Part shown: positions 1-7,115 of the stretch, in pieces
How positions within the stretch are numbered: the first letter of the stretch is position 1
Layout of the letters: every line of letters starts with the position of its first letter
NCBI GenBank assembly: GCA_964425585.1
Contig: CAYRMG010000025.1
Location: 1 to 18,720, forward strand
Reading direction: 5' to 3'
DNA from: Aquifex sp964425585
GTDB taxonomy: Bacteria; Aquificota; Aquificia; Aquificales; Aquificaceae
Length of the DNA stretch: 18,720 bases
Notes under the pieces: model-generated
What the model was told of the DNA's origin: nothing
The model's database searches: none
Seen by the model: only the letters and a program-made list of their open reading frames with translations
Program-made: the position numbers and the translations under genes

Positions 1-1
1 T

Positions 2-346
2 ATGCTGAAAAAACTTTTCTCGCTATTCAAGAGGGAAGAAGAGAAGGAGGAAAGGAAGGAGCAAGGAGAAAAAAAAGAGGAGGTAAAGGAAGAAGTTAAA
101 GAAGAAAAAAAGGTAAGAGAGCTAACACTTCAGGAGCTTGAACTGTTCAAGAGGGCTATGGGAATTACACCCCACAACTACTGGCAGTGGGCAAGCAGGA
201 CGAGGAATTTTAAGCTCCTTACGGACGGAGAGTGGGTATGGGTTGAAGGATTTGAGGAACATATAGGAAAACAGCTTCCCCTAACTCAGGCAAAGGCTTG
301 GAGCTGGGAGTTTATTCATAAACGTATCAAGGAGTTAAACTTATAA
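2..346 (+). CDS. Unrecognised small Lys/Glu-rich protein with three WxW pairs
   Basis: I do not recognise a family. The 114-residue reading frame has two parts. Residues 1-10 (MLKKLFSLFK) are a short basic-hydrophobic stretch that could form an amphipathic helix. Residues 11-40 are almost entirely Lys, Glu and Arg and probably form a charged helix or disordered linker. Residues 41-114 look like a small folded domain, with tryptophans in pairs at 61/63, 78/80 and 100/102. No signal peptide or membrane span is visible. The ATG lies at base 2, so the ribosome binding site and any upstream in-frame extension cannot be seen; the gene may be 5'-truncated, though the Met-Leu-Lys-Lys opening looks like a natural start. 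The stop is 3 bases before panB, suggesting co-transcription. The coding strand is a nearly pure purine tract around bases 30-118. Gene is likely real; function unknown. Confidence 0.7.
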   Translation: MLKKLFSLFKREEEKEERKEQGEKKEEVKEEVKEEKKVRELTLQELELFKRAMGITPHNYWQWASRTRNFKLLTDGEWVWVEGFEEHIGKQLPLTQAKAWSWEFIHKRIKELNL

Positions 347-349
347 TAA

Positions 350-1147
350 ATGCCCGTTAACCTGAAAACCCTTTTCAAAAGGAAGGAAAAAGGAGAAAAA
401 ATAACCGTTGTATCCACCTACGACTACTGGAGTGCGAAGCTTTGCGATGAGGTAGGTATTGATTGTATACTCGTCGGTGATTCCCTCGGAACCGTAGTAA
501 AGGGAGAAAAAAACACCCTATCTGTAACCCTTGATGAAATCATCTACCACACAAAGTGCGTTATGAGAGGAGTAAAAGAGGCCTTTGTTATAGCGGATAT
601 GCCCTTTATGAGCTACCAAGTTTCTTTGGAAAAGGCGGTTGAAAACTGCGGAAAAGTTATTAAGGAGACGGGAGCAAACGCTGTAAAGCTTGAAGGAGGA
701 GAAGAGATAGCGGAGCTCGTTTATCGCTTGAGAAGTATAGGTATTCCCGTGGTGGGACACATAGGATTTACCCCTCAAAGTATAAATGTATTCGGCAAAC
801 CTACTGTGGTAGGAAAAAGGAGTGAAGAAGCGGAAAAATTGAAGAGGGACTTCAAGGCTCTTGAGGATGCGGGAGCCTTTATGATAGTTTTAGAGAGTGT
901 TCCTACATCAGTTACTAAGGAGCTTTGGGAAATGAGCAGGTCTATAGTTATAGGCATAGGAGCGGGTAAGTTTACCGACGGGCAGGTTCTTGTATTTCAC
1001 GATATCGTGGGACTCTTTGAGGATTTTAAGCCCAAGTTCGTGAGAAGATATCTTGAAGGTGCTAAACTCATTAAGGAAGCACTTAGAAATTTTAAAGAAG
1101 ATGTTTTGAAGGGGAACTTTCCTTCCGAAGAGGAGAGTTATGGATAG
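350..1147 (+). CDS. panB: 3-methyl-2-oxobutanoate hydroxymethyltransferase (PanB)
   Basis: Transfers a hydroxymethyl group from 5,10-methylenetetrahydrofolate to 2-oxoisovalerate to give ketopantoate, the committed step of pantothenate and coenzyme A synthesis, in the cytoplasm. At 265 residues it has the usual family length and the family signatures are in order: VGDSLG at 42-47 (Asp44 expected to bind Mg), ADMPFMSY at 82-89 (Asp83 metal/substrate), AVKLEGG at 111-117, GHIGFTPQS at 136-144, VLESVP at 180-185 with the catalytic Glu182, and IGIGAG at 201-206 followed by TDGQVLVFHD. The ATG at 350 is the first possible Met and gives a normal N terminus; an AAGGAG lies rather far upstream (about 15 bases). 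It follows the preceding gene by 3 bases and overlaps pilB by 8 bases, so the three probably share a transcript although their functions do not obviously connect. Confidence 0.96.
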   Translation: MPVNLKTLFKRKEKGEKITVVSTYDYWSAKLCDEVGIDCILVGDSLGTVVKGEKNTLSVTLDEIIYHTKCVMRGVKEAFVIADMPFMSYQVSLEKAVENCGKVIKETGANAVKLEGGEEIAELVYRLRSIGIPVVGHIGFTPQSINVFGKPTVVGKRSEEAEKLKRDFKALEDAGAFMIVLESVPTSVTKELWEMSRSIVIGIGAGKFTDGQVLVFHDIVGLFEDFKPKFVRRYLEGAKLIKEALRNFKEDVLKGNFPSEEESYG

Positions 1148-2840
1148 TGAGAAGGTATACAGGTTCTTAATCCTTCTATCAAGGGCGGGCTTTATTAAAG
1201 AAAAGGATATAGAAGAGGTATTAAAAAATATAAAGGAGGATGAAGACCCCGTTGAGGTACTCATAAGACTCGGCATACTTACCGAAGAACAGATAATTTC
1301 ATTCTTTAAGCAACAGATGCCCACAAGGGTCGTAGAAAACATAGACGTTTCAAAAATTCCCGCGGAAGTTCTTAACTTAATTCCCAGAAATGTAATAGAG
1401 AAGTATAAAGTTATACCCTTTAAAGTGGAAAGGGATAGGTTATACGTTTACACATTTGACCCATACAACCAAGACATGATAAACGAGCTCAGGTTTATAA
1501 CGAAGATGAGGATAATACCCTACTACGCTCCTCCCTCCGCTATAAACAGAGCGCTTGATGAGCTGTTTCCCAAGGTTTCGGAAATACTGGAAGAGATACC
1601 TCCCACCGAGATAACCATAGAGGAGATAAACGAAGAAGTTTCCCTTGAGGAAACCCTGGCAAAGACGGAAGCGGCGCCGATAGTAAAACTTGCAAACCTC
1701 ATCATCTATGAAGCTGTAAAAAGGGGAGCTTCCGATATACATATAGAACCCCAGGAAAAAAAGGTCATTGTAAGATTCCGTATAGACGGTGTTCTCAGGA
1801 TATTTAAAGATTTCCCTTCAGCTATTAAAGACGGTCTTGTTACAAGGATAAAAATAATGGCAAATATGGATATATCCGAAAAGAGGAAGCCCCAGGACGG
1901 AAGGATAAGGGTAAACGTAAGCGGTAAGAAGATAGACCTCAGGGTAAATACTGTTCCCGTCGTATACGGTGAGAAGGTCGTTATGAGAATACAGGATGCT
2001 GAGAAGTATCTGAAGGTAAGACTTGAGGACATCGGGTTTGAACCCGATAATCTTGAGAAATACAGAAAAGCCATATGGAAACCCTGGGGAATGATTCTGG
2101 TATCGGGTCCTACGGGTTCCGGTAAGACCACAACCCTTTACGCATCCATCATGGAAAGGAATAAACCCGATGTGAACATAATGACTGTTGAGGACCCCGT
2201 TGAGGTTTCAATTCCGGGCGTAAACCAGGTTCAGGTAAACGAAAGAATCGGACTTACCTTCGCGGAAGTTCTAAGGGCATTCCTCAGGCAGGACCCGGAC
2301 ATAATACTTGTGGGAGAAATAAGAGATAAGGAGACCGCGGAAATAGCGGTGAGAGCTTCTCTTACAGGACACCTTGTTTTCTCTACTGTTCACGCAAATG
2401 ATGCCCCGACAACGGTTACAAGACTCGTTGATATGGGTATAGAGCCCTTCCTTGTCGGAAGCTCGCTTATAATGGTCGTAGCCCAAAGATTGATAAGAAA
2501 ACTGTGCCCGAAATGTAAGGAGAAGGCGGAAATTCCTAAAGATGTTCTCCTGAGACTCGGAATAATAGAAGACCCATCGGAGGAAGTTGTAATATACAAA
2601 GCACACGAAGGGGGATGTGAATACTGCAATCACACCGGATATAAGGGAAGAACCGCGGTTCATGAGGTTCTTGAGGTAGACGATGAGTTAAAAACCCTAA
2701 TAGTAAGGGGTGCAAATCACGACGAAATAAGAAAGAAGGCAATAGAAAGAGGAATGAGAACCCTTTACAAAGACGGACTTATGAAGGTAAAGAAAGGCTT
2801 AACCTCCATAGAAGAGGTCAATAGGGTTCTAGCTGTTTGA
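1140..2840 (+). CDS. pilB: Type IV pilus assembly / type II secretion ATPase (PilB/GspE family)
   Basis: Hexameric cytoplasmic ATPase expected to power extension of type IV pili or a type II secretion pseudopilus. The 566 residues match the usual PilB length. An N-terminal regulatory domain (about 1-150) precedes the secretion-ATPase core. Visible motifs are Walker A GPTGSGKT at 323-330, an Asp-box/Walker B region around 385-396 (DPDIILVGEIRD), a His box around 410-423 (GHLVFSTVHAND), and a tetracysteine zinc site Cys456/Cys459 and Cys493/Cys496 followed by GYKGR, typical of extension ATPases rather than PilT. The ATG at 1140 has AGGAG at about 1131-1135 and lies inside the end of panB. No pilC, pilT or pilin gene is in the window, so pilus and T2SS roles cannot be separated by context; I favour PilB on length. 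Its 3' end overlaps the convergent fliR by 23 bases. Confidence 0.92.
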   Translation: MDSEKVYRFLILLSRAGFIKEKDIEEVLKNIKEDEDPVEVLIRLGILTEEQIISFFKQQMPTRVVENIDVSKIPAEVLNLIPRNVIEKYKVIPFKVERDRLYVYTFDPYNQDMINELRFITKMRIIPYYAPPSAINRALDELFPKVSEILEEIPPTEITIEEINEEVSLEETLAKTEAAPIVKLANLIIYEAVKRGASDIHIEPQEKKVIVRFRIDGVLRIFKDFPSAIKDGLVTRIKIMANMDISEKRKPQDGRIRVNVSGKKIDLRVNTVPVVYGEKVVMRIQDAEKYLKVRLEDIGFEPDNLEKYRKAIWKPWGMILVSGPTGSGKTTTLYASIMERNKPDVNIMTVEDPVEVSIPGVNQVQVNERIGLTFAEVLRAFLRQDPDIILVGEIRDKETAEIAVRASLTGHLVFSTVHANDAPTTVTRLVDMGIEPFLVGSSLIMVVAQRLIRKLCPKCKEKAEIPKDVLLRLGIIEDPSEEVVIYKAHEGGCEYCNHTGYKGRTAVHEVLEVDDELKTLIVRGANHDEIRKKAIERGMRTLYKDGLMKVKKGLTSIEEVNRVLAV

Positions 2841-3591
2841 TAAATATCTCCAGAATCTCAAAAAAGTCCCTTAGGTGGTTTACGATAACGATGGTCATAA
2901 CCGGAAGGGAAAGGAGAAGGAGTATTAAACCGACAAGAACCTGAAGGGGAAGCCCCACCATAAAGACATTCATCTGGGGAATGAATCTGTTGACTACCGC
3001 AAGAATTAAGTTAAGAATGAGAGATGAAAGCAAAACGGGAAGGGATACCTTAACCCCCAGCTTAAAGCTCTCATAAAAAAATTCAAGAAATACGTCGGGA
3101 TTTAGGGAAAAGAGATTAAAACTCCCGACGGGAAGGCTCTTGAAGCTTTCCGAAAGACCGATTAAAATAACCTCCGCACCGCCTACCGAAAGAAATAAAA
3201 GGATTCCGTAAAGATAAAAGAATACCCCGAAAAGGCTCATAGGTGCCCGACCCGGAAGAAAGAGTTGAAGGAAACCCAGACCCGTGTGAAGCGCTATTAT
3301 CTCGCCCGCAATAGCAAGGGCTTCTATGAAGAGTCTCAGGATTAAACCCGCGGTAAATCCGAAGAGAAACTCGTTAATGGCGAAAAGGATAAACTCTCCG
3401 AAGGTGCTGATGTTTACCGTCTTTATATCAAAAAAGGACAATGTAATAAAAGAAACCGCAAAGGAAAGGTAAAGTCTTACATTTAAGGGAACGTAGTTTG
3501 AAGAAAAAAAGGGAAATAGTGAAAAAAAGGAAATAACCCTGAAGTATGAAAGAAGAAGTGTAAAGAGCACGTCCTTACGAAGAAATTCCAT
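2818..3591 (-). CDS. fliR: Flagellar biosynthesis protein FliR
   Basis: Integral membrane subunit of the flagellar type III export gate, which assembles with FliP and FliQ inside the MS ring. The 257 residues are very hydrophobic, with about six membrane segments. The most diagnostic stretch is near the C terminus, where an IPQMNVF segment followed by GLPLQ and a long hydrophobic segment ending in LSLP matches the FliR family signature. The ATG at 3591 lies 17 bases inside the end of the upstream TrpD2-like gene, implying translational coupling to a gene with no known flagellar link. No other flagellar genes are in the window, which fits the scattered arrangement of flagellar genes in Aquifex relatives. 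The homologous type III secretion SctT/YscT family is possible in principle, but the absence of neighbouring injectisome genes favours FliR. Confidence 0.9.
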   Translation of the reverse strand: MEFLRKDVLFTLLLSYFRVISFFSLFPFFSSNYVPLNVRLYLSFAVSFITLSFFDIKTVNISTFGEFILFAINEFLFGFTAGLILRLFIEALAIAGEIIALHTGLGFLQLFLPGRAPMSLFGVFFYLYGILLFLSVGGAEVILIGLSESFKSLPVGSFNLFSLNPDVFLEFFYESFKLGVKVSLPVLLSSLILNLILAVVNRFIPQMNVFMVGLPLQVLVGLILLLLSLPVMTIVIVNHLRDFFEILEIFIKQLEPY

Positions 3592-4501
3592 TCAATGCTT
3601 CCCTTGAAGCTTCAAAGGCTTCTTCCACATTATTGAATTTTCCATCCGCAAGGAGAAGAACGGAGGCCGTAAGGCATGCCCAGTTTTTGAACTCCTCGGG
3701 TGCATTTCCGCTCAGAATCATCTTATTTATCTCCACGGAATCTTTCAGCACATTCGGGGTTTCAACATTTTTGGGCAGTTTTATTCCCAGCTTATCGGGG
3801 TCTATTTTCTCAACGTCGTCGCCTCTCATAATAAACGTGGGTCTATCGGTAAGGGGTTCTATACCTCCCTCAACGCCCTTTATCACGGTTATACCCCTAA
3901 AGCCTACCTTTTCACAAAGTTCATAAACCTTCTCAAAGTAAGGTTTATGGAAAACGGAAGTTATAATTTTTTCCGCACCGAAGGGATTCAAGAGCTTTTC
4001 AAGGACGTTAAAGACCGTTCTTATTCCGAGCTCCCTCCTCAGCGGAAGAAGTTCATAAAGCTCGGGTATAAAATCCCTTTGATGGAGAGAACTTATCTTT
4101 ATTCCGAGAACCTTTAAAACCTCACCCAAGGTTATTCCCATCTTTGCGGGAACCCTTTCAGCCCAGTGGTATGTAAGGGATACACCTAAATGTTCAGCTA
4201 TGACGACGGCGGAAGGCAAGATGTAGAGCGTTCTAACCTTTCCGTCGTAATTAGAAGCTATGTCAAGGGCATGGGGAAGTGCGGTATTACACCTTACAAA
4301 CTCTTTCATAGCTTTATAAAAGCCGTAAAGTTCTTCCGAACTTTCCCTCTTAATTCTGAGAGCCGTAAGAATAGCCGCTATCTTAATATCGCTTATTTCC
4401 CTTTTAAGTATGCCTTTCATAAGTGTATAGGCTTCTTCCTCCGTCAAGTTCTTAAGGTTCTTGATAAGTTTACCGATAAAGGAGAAGTTGTCACTCATCA
4501 T
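3575..4501 (-). CDS. TrpD2/YbiB-like protein (anthranilate phosphoribosyltransferase family, degenerate PRPP site)
   Basis: 308 residues with the two-domain fold of the anthranilate phosphoribosyltransferase family: a helical N-terminal domain (about 1-75, including IAAILTALRIKRESSEEL) followed by the alpha/beta domain. True TrpD carries a GTGGD..TFN diphosphate-binding loop and an HGNR..SSKSGS segment. Here the corresponding places read YDGKVRT (85-91) and HWAERVPAKMG (112-122), so the PRPP-binding glycine loop is missing. That matches the TrpD2/YbiB subgroup, which in Escherichia coli is a nucleic-acid-binding protein without the anthranilate reaction. I therefore do not call it trpD. Tandem ATGs open the frame (4501 and 4498), with a GGAGAG about 5 bases upstream. 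The 3' end overlaps fliR by 17 bases. The actual substrate or partner is unknown. Confidence 0.82.
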   Translation of the reverse strand: MMSDNFSFIGKLIKNLKNLTEEEAYTLMKGILKREISDIKIAAILTALRIKRESSEELYGFYKAMKEFVRCNTALPHALDIASNYDGKVRTLYILPSAVVIAEHLGVSLTYHWAERVPAKMGITLGEVLKVLGIKISSLHQRDFIPELYELLPLRRELGIRTVFNVLEKLLNPFGAEKIITSVFHKPYFEKVYELCEKVGFRGITVIKGVEGGIEPLTDRPTFIMRGDDVEKIDPDKLGIKLPKNVETPNVLKDSVEINKMILSGNAPEEFKNWACLTASVLLLADGKFNNVEEAFEASREALNGISS

Positions 4502-4538
4502 AAAAACTCTCCGTTTACCTACTAATTCTAAAGTTATT
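4502..4538. promoter_or_regulatory. Short divergent intergenic region, candidate promoters
   Basis: Only 37 bases separate the divergent starts of the TrpD2-like gene and the molybdopterin protein gene. On the minus strand there is a GGAGAG ribosome binding site close to the TrpD2-like ATG and a TAGAAT (4530-4525) that could be a -10 box; a better TATAAT (4556-4551) lies just inside the neighbouring gene. On the plus strand I see no convincing -35/-10 pair or Shine-Dalgarno. These are pattern matches only. Confidence 0.3.
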
Positions 4539-5141
4539 ATGAAAAAGCGAATTATAAGCCCGACGGTGAAAAGGGAAAAGGACCGGTTACCGCCCGGTCA
4601 GAAATGGATAAAAGCTCCCATAGTTTATGACATTGTTGATGAGATTCCCGACTGGGATATGGAAAACTACAGGTTTAAGGTATGGGGAGAGGTTGAAAAT
4701 CCCATAGAGCTCACCTATGAAGAACTTTTAAAACTTCCCTCTGCGGAAGTTGTTGCGGACTTTCACTGCGTTACACGATGGAGCGTTCCCGAGATTGTCT
4801 GGGAAGGGGTTCTTACAAAGGATTTGCTTGAAATTGTGAAGCCGAAACCTACTGCTCAATACGTTCTTGTTCACTGCCTTGAGGGATACACTACGAACGT
4901 TCCCGTTGAATATCTCAAAAAAGAAGACAGCATTCTGGCTTATAAAATGTTCGGGAAACCTTTGCCGAAGAGACACGGATATCCCCTCAGACTCGTGATA
5001 CCCCAGCTTTACGCCTGGAAGAGTGCTAAATACGTGTGGGGATTAGAGTTTTTAGACCACCTTGTTCCCGGATACTGGGAAGTTAGGGGATACCATCACA
5101 TAGGAGACCCCTGGAAGGAAGAGAGATTTTGGGGAGATTAA
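4539..5141 (+). CDS. Cytoplasmic molybdopterin-dependent oxidoreductase (sulfite-oxidase fold)
   Basis: A 200-residue single-domain protein of the oxidoreductase molybdopterin-binding family. Family-typical stretches run through the whole chain: DRLPPGQ near 15-21, ADFHCVTRWS at 73-82 with Cys77 as the expected Mo ligand, EGYTTNVP at 115-122, KRHGYPLRLVIP at 144-155, WKSAKYVWG at 160-168 and GYHHIGDPWKEER near the end. It has no haem domain, signal peptide or twin-arginine motif, so it should be cytoplasmic; the substrate and electron partner are unknown. I use the ATG at 4539 and reject a TTG 26 codons earlier, because the extra residues would be antisense to the start of the TrpD2-like gene and fall outside the conserved domain. 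There are 11 bases between its stop and hemB, so they are likely co-transcribed. Confidence 0.88.
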   Translation: MKKRIISPTVKREKDRLPPGQKWIKAPIVYDIVDEIPDWDMENYRFKVWGEVENPIELTYEELLKLPSAEVVADFHCVTRWSVPEIVWEGVLTKDLLEIVKPKPTAQYVLVHCLEGYTTNVPVEYLKKEDSILAYKMFGKPLPKRHGYPLRLVIPQLYAWKSAKYVWGLEFLDHLVPGYWEVRGYHHIGDPWKEERFWGD

Positions 5142-5152
5142 AATTAAAAATT

Positions 5153-6145
5153 ATGATTGTTGGACGATTTCCCTATTCAAGGCCGAGGAGACTCAGAAGA
5201 AATGAAAACATAAGGAGACTGGTAAGGGAAACCAAGATTACCCTTGATGACCTTATATATCCCATATTCGTAAGATTCGGGGAGAATGTGGTTGAAGAAG
5301 TTCCCTCAATGCCCGGGGTATACAGGTATTCCGTTGATAAAGTTGTTGATGCTGTAAAAGAAGTTAGGGACCTCGGTATTCCCGCAATTATTCTTTTCGG
5401 CATACCCGAACACAAGGATGAAGTCGGTTCCGATACCTGGAGCGAGGAAGGAATTATCCAAAAGGCCTTAAGAAAGATAAAGAAGGAAGTTCCCGATATA
5501 TATGTAATCACGGACGTTTGCTTTTGTGAATATACGTCCCACGGACACTGCGGTGTTATTCATGAACACGACGTTGATAACGACCTAACCCTTGAAAATC
5601 TAAAAAAGCAGGTTGTTTCCCATGCGGAAAACGGAGCGGACATGGTAGCTCCCTCGGGAATGATGGACGGAATGGTAAAGGCTATAAGGGAAGCCCTTGA
5701 TGAGGCAGGATTCAAGCATATACCTATAATGTCCTACTCCGCGAAGTTCGCCTCCGCCTTTTACGGACCCTTTAGGGAAGCAGCGGAAAGTGCCCCCGCA
5801 TTCGGAGACAGAAGAACTTACCAGATGGACCCCGCAAACTCAAGGGAGGCACTTAAAGAGGTTTTGATGGATATTGAAGAGGGTGCGGACATCGTTATGG
5901 TAAAGCCCGCACTCGCATACCTTGATGTGATATCAAAGGTGAAGGAAAATGTCCTCGTTCCCGTGTGTGCTTACAACGTAAGCGGGGAATACTCCCTTAT
6001 AAAGGCTGCGGGAAAGATGGGTTGGATTGACGAAAAAAAAGTTATGTGGGAAACCTTACTTTCCATAAAGAGAGCGGGAGCGGACATGATAATAACCTAT
6101 TTTGCAAAGGATGTCGCGAAAATGATAAATAAAGGAGAGGTATGA
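5153..6145 (+). CDS. hemB: Delta-aminolevulinic acid dehydratase (porphobilinogen synthase, HemB)
   Basis: Condenses two 5-aminolevulinate molecules to porphobilinogen, the first common step of haem, sirohaem and cobalamin synthesis. With the ATG at 5153 the protein is 330 residues, a standard length. The two Schiff-base lysines are visible: Lys198 in YSAKF and Lys251 in MVKPALAYLD. Cys123, Cys125 and Cys133 lie in a DVCFCEYTSHGHCG segment, the metal-binding pattern of zinc-type enzymes. VAYN-type substrate residues appear as CAYNVSGEY at 272-280. A TTG eight codons upstream (5129) would overlap the preceding gene and adds a non-conserved extension, so I prefer the ATG. The stop overlaps the next gene in an ATGA-type junction. 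Confidence 0.96.
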   Translation: MIVGRFPYSRPRRLRRNENIRRLVRETKITLDDLIYPIFVRFGENVVEEVPSMPGVYRYSVDKVVDAVKEVRDLGIPAIILFGIPEHKDEVGSDTWSEEGIIQKALRKIKKEVPDIYVITDVCFCEYTSHGHCGVIHEHDVDNDLTLENLKKQVVSHAENGADMVAPSGMMDGMVKAIREALDEAGFKHIPIMSYSAKFASAFYGPFREAAESAPAFGDRRTYQMDPANSREALKEVLMDIEEGADIVMVKPALAYLDVISKVKENVLVPVCAYNVSGEYSLIKAAGKMGWIDEKKVMWETLLSIKRAGADMIITYFAKDVAKMINKGEV

Positions 6146-6483
6146 TGAGGTTATACGGCATTCCTTCCGAGAACAGGGCGGAGGAAATAGCAAACAACAT
6201 AAAGGAAGGAGAGTGGATATTTGAGGATACAAAAGAGGGAAAGAAAGAGGTGCTCGGTGCAAACGAGGCAAAGGAAAAGTTTAAGGAATTGATAAATCAG
6301 GTAAGGAAGTGGAAGTCCGAGATGAGCACCTTAACCCAGTATACGGTTTTTATATTCGTTGATGACACTCAAAATCCGAAAGCCATAAAGGTTTACGATA
6401 CATCTTCCCTCGGTTGCGGAACGAATCTTATTCCCGAAAGATGGAGGCTCTACAGGAAGGAACTGGAGGGAACTTTTAAATGA
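6142..6483 (+). CDS. Unrecognised 113-residue protein between hemB and an MBL hydrolase
   Basis: I do not recognise the family. The protein is hydrophilic and charged, with no signal peptide or membrane span. Residues about 11-60 look helical (AEEIANNIKEGEW, then a Lys/Glu-rich stretch), residues 67-75 form a hydrophobic strand (YTVFIFVDD), and residues 85-93 read YDTSSLGCG, the only Cys and the most motif-like part. Two tandem ATGs are possible (6142 and 6145); the AAGGAG at about 6132-6137 suits the second better, giving 112 residues. It overlaps hemB and the next gene by 4 bases each, so translation of the three is probably coupled. Codon use matches its neighbours, which argues for a genuine gene. 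A role linked to haem synthesis or to the neighbouring hydrolase would be only a guess from position. Confidence 0.8.
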   Translation: MMRLYGIPSENRAEEIANNIKEGEWIFEDTKEGKKEVLGANEAKEKFKELINQVRKWKSEMSTLTQYTVFIFVDDTQNPKAIKVYDTSSLGCGTNLIPERWRLYRKELEGTFK

Positions 6484-7115
6484 TACTTAAGGTTATTCCC
6501 GTTGGTCCCATATCCGTGAACTGCTCAATAGTTGCGGACGAAGAAACGGGAGAAGCTATCGTCGTAGACCCGGGAGCTGATGCGGATAAAATTCTTGAGA
6601 ACCTTGAAGGTTATAAAGTCATCGGTATAGTTGCAACCCACGGACATATAGACCACGTAGGTCAGGTAGGTAAGTTAAAAGAGATTCTGGATGTTCCATT
6701 TTACATGAATCCCCTTGATGAGTTTCTCACAAATGATGAGATATGGAGCGGTTTTGGTGCTTACATAGGTGCGGTTCCCTGTCCTAAACCCGATATACCC
6801 ATAGGTGAAGGGAGCGAGATAAAAGTCGGAAAACATACCTTTAAAGTTCTCCATACACCCGGTCACACCCCGGGACTTTGCTGTCTTTACAACGAGGAAG
6901 AGGGAATCCTGATAGCGGGTGACCTGCTATTTAAGGGTAGCGTGGGAAGGTGGGATCTCCCGGGCGGAGACCTTGAGGCTTTAAAAAAGTCCGTAAAGAG
7001 GGTTTTGACGGAGCTTCCCGAAGATACCCTTGTGATATGCGGACATTATGACGAGACAAAGATAGGGTTTGAACGTGCCTTTAATCCCTTTGCGGGGGAA
7101 TTGGTAGGTGAATGA
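6480..7115 (+). CDS. Metallo-beta-lactamase-fold hydrolase (glyoxalase II-like)
   Basis: A 211-residue single-domain hydrolase of the YcbL/GloB-like branch. The metal ligands are complete: THGHIDH at 53-59 (His54, His56, Asp58, His59), His129 in HTPGHTPG, Asp148 in IAGDLLF and His189 in CGHY. The SVGRWDLPGG stretch from 154 is characteristic of glyoxalase II-like hydrolases, but the C-terminal substrate domain of true hydroxyacylglutathione hydrolase is absent, so the natural substrate (a thioester or similar small ester) is open. The usual GHGP..T end motif is altered to GHYDETKIG. The ATG overlaps the upstream gene by 4 bases and the stop overlaps the GTG start of the mlaF-like gene by 8 bases. 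Confidence 0.9.
   Translation: MILKVIPVGPISVNCSIVADEETGEAIVVDPGADADKILENLEGYKVIGIVATHGHIDHVGQVGKLKEILDVPFYMNPLDEFLTNDEIWSGFGAYIGAVPCPKPDIPIGEGSEIKVGKHTFKVLHTPGHTPGLCCLYNEEEGILIAGDLLFKGSVGRWDLPGGDLEALKKSVKRVLTELPEDTLVICGHYDETKIGFERAFNPFAGELVGE

Noticed and set aside
4190..4525. Plus-strand frame of 111 residues opposite the TrpD2-like gene
   Set aside because: Antisense shadow of a conserved gene with no recognisable motif; codon use is unlike the real genes here.
4461..4538. 26-codon N-terminal extension of the molybdopterin protein starting at TTG
   Set aside because: It overlaps the start of the divergent gene, adds non-conserved residues and lacks signal-peptide character; ATG 4539 is better.
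5129..5152. 8-codon N-terminal extension of HemB from a TTG
   Set aside because: It overlaps the previous stop codon and the ATG at 5153 gives the expected length and N terminus.
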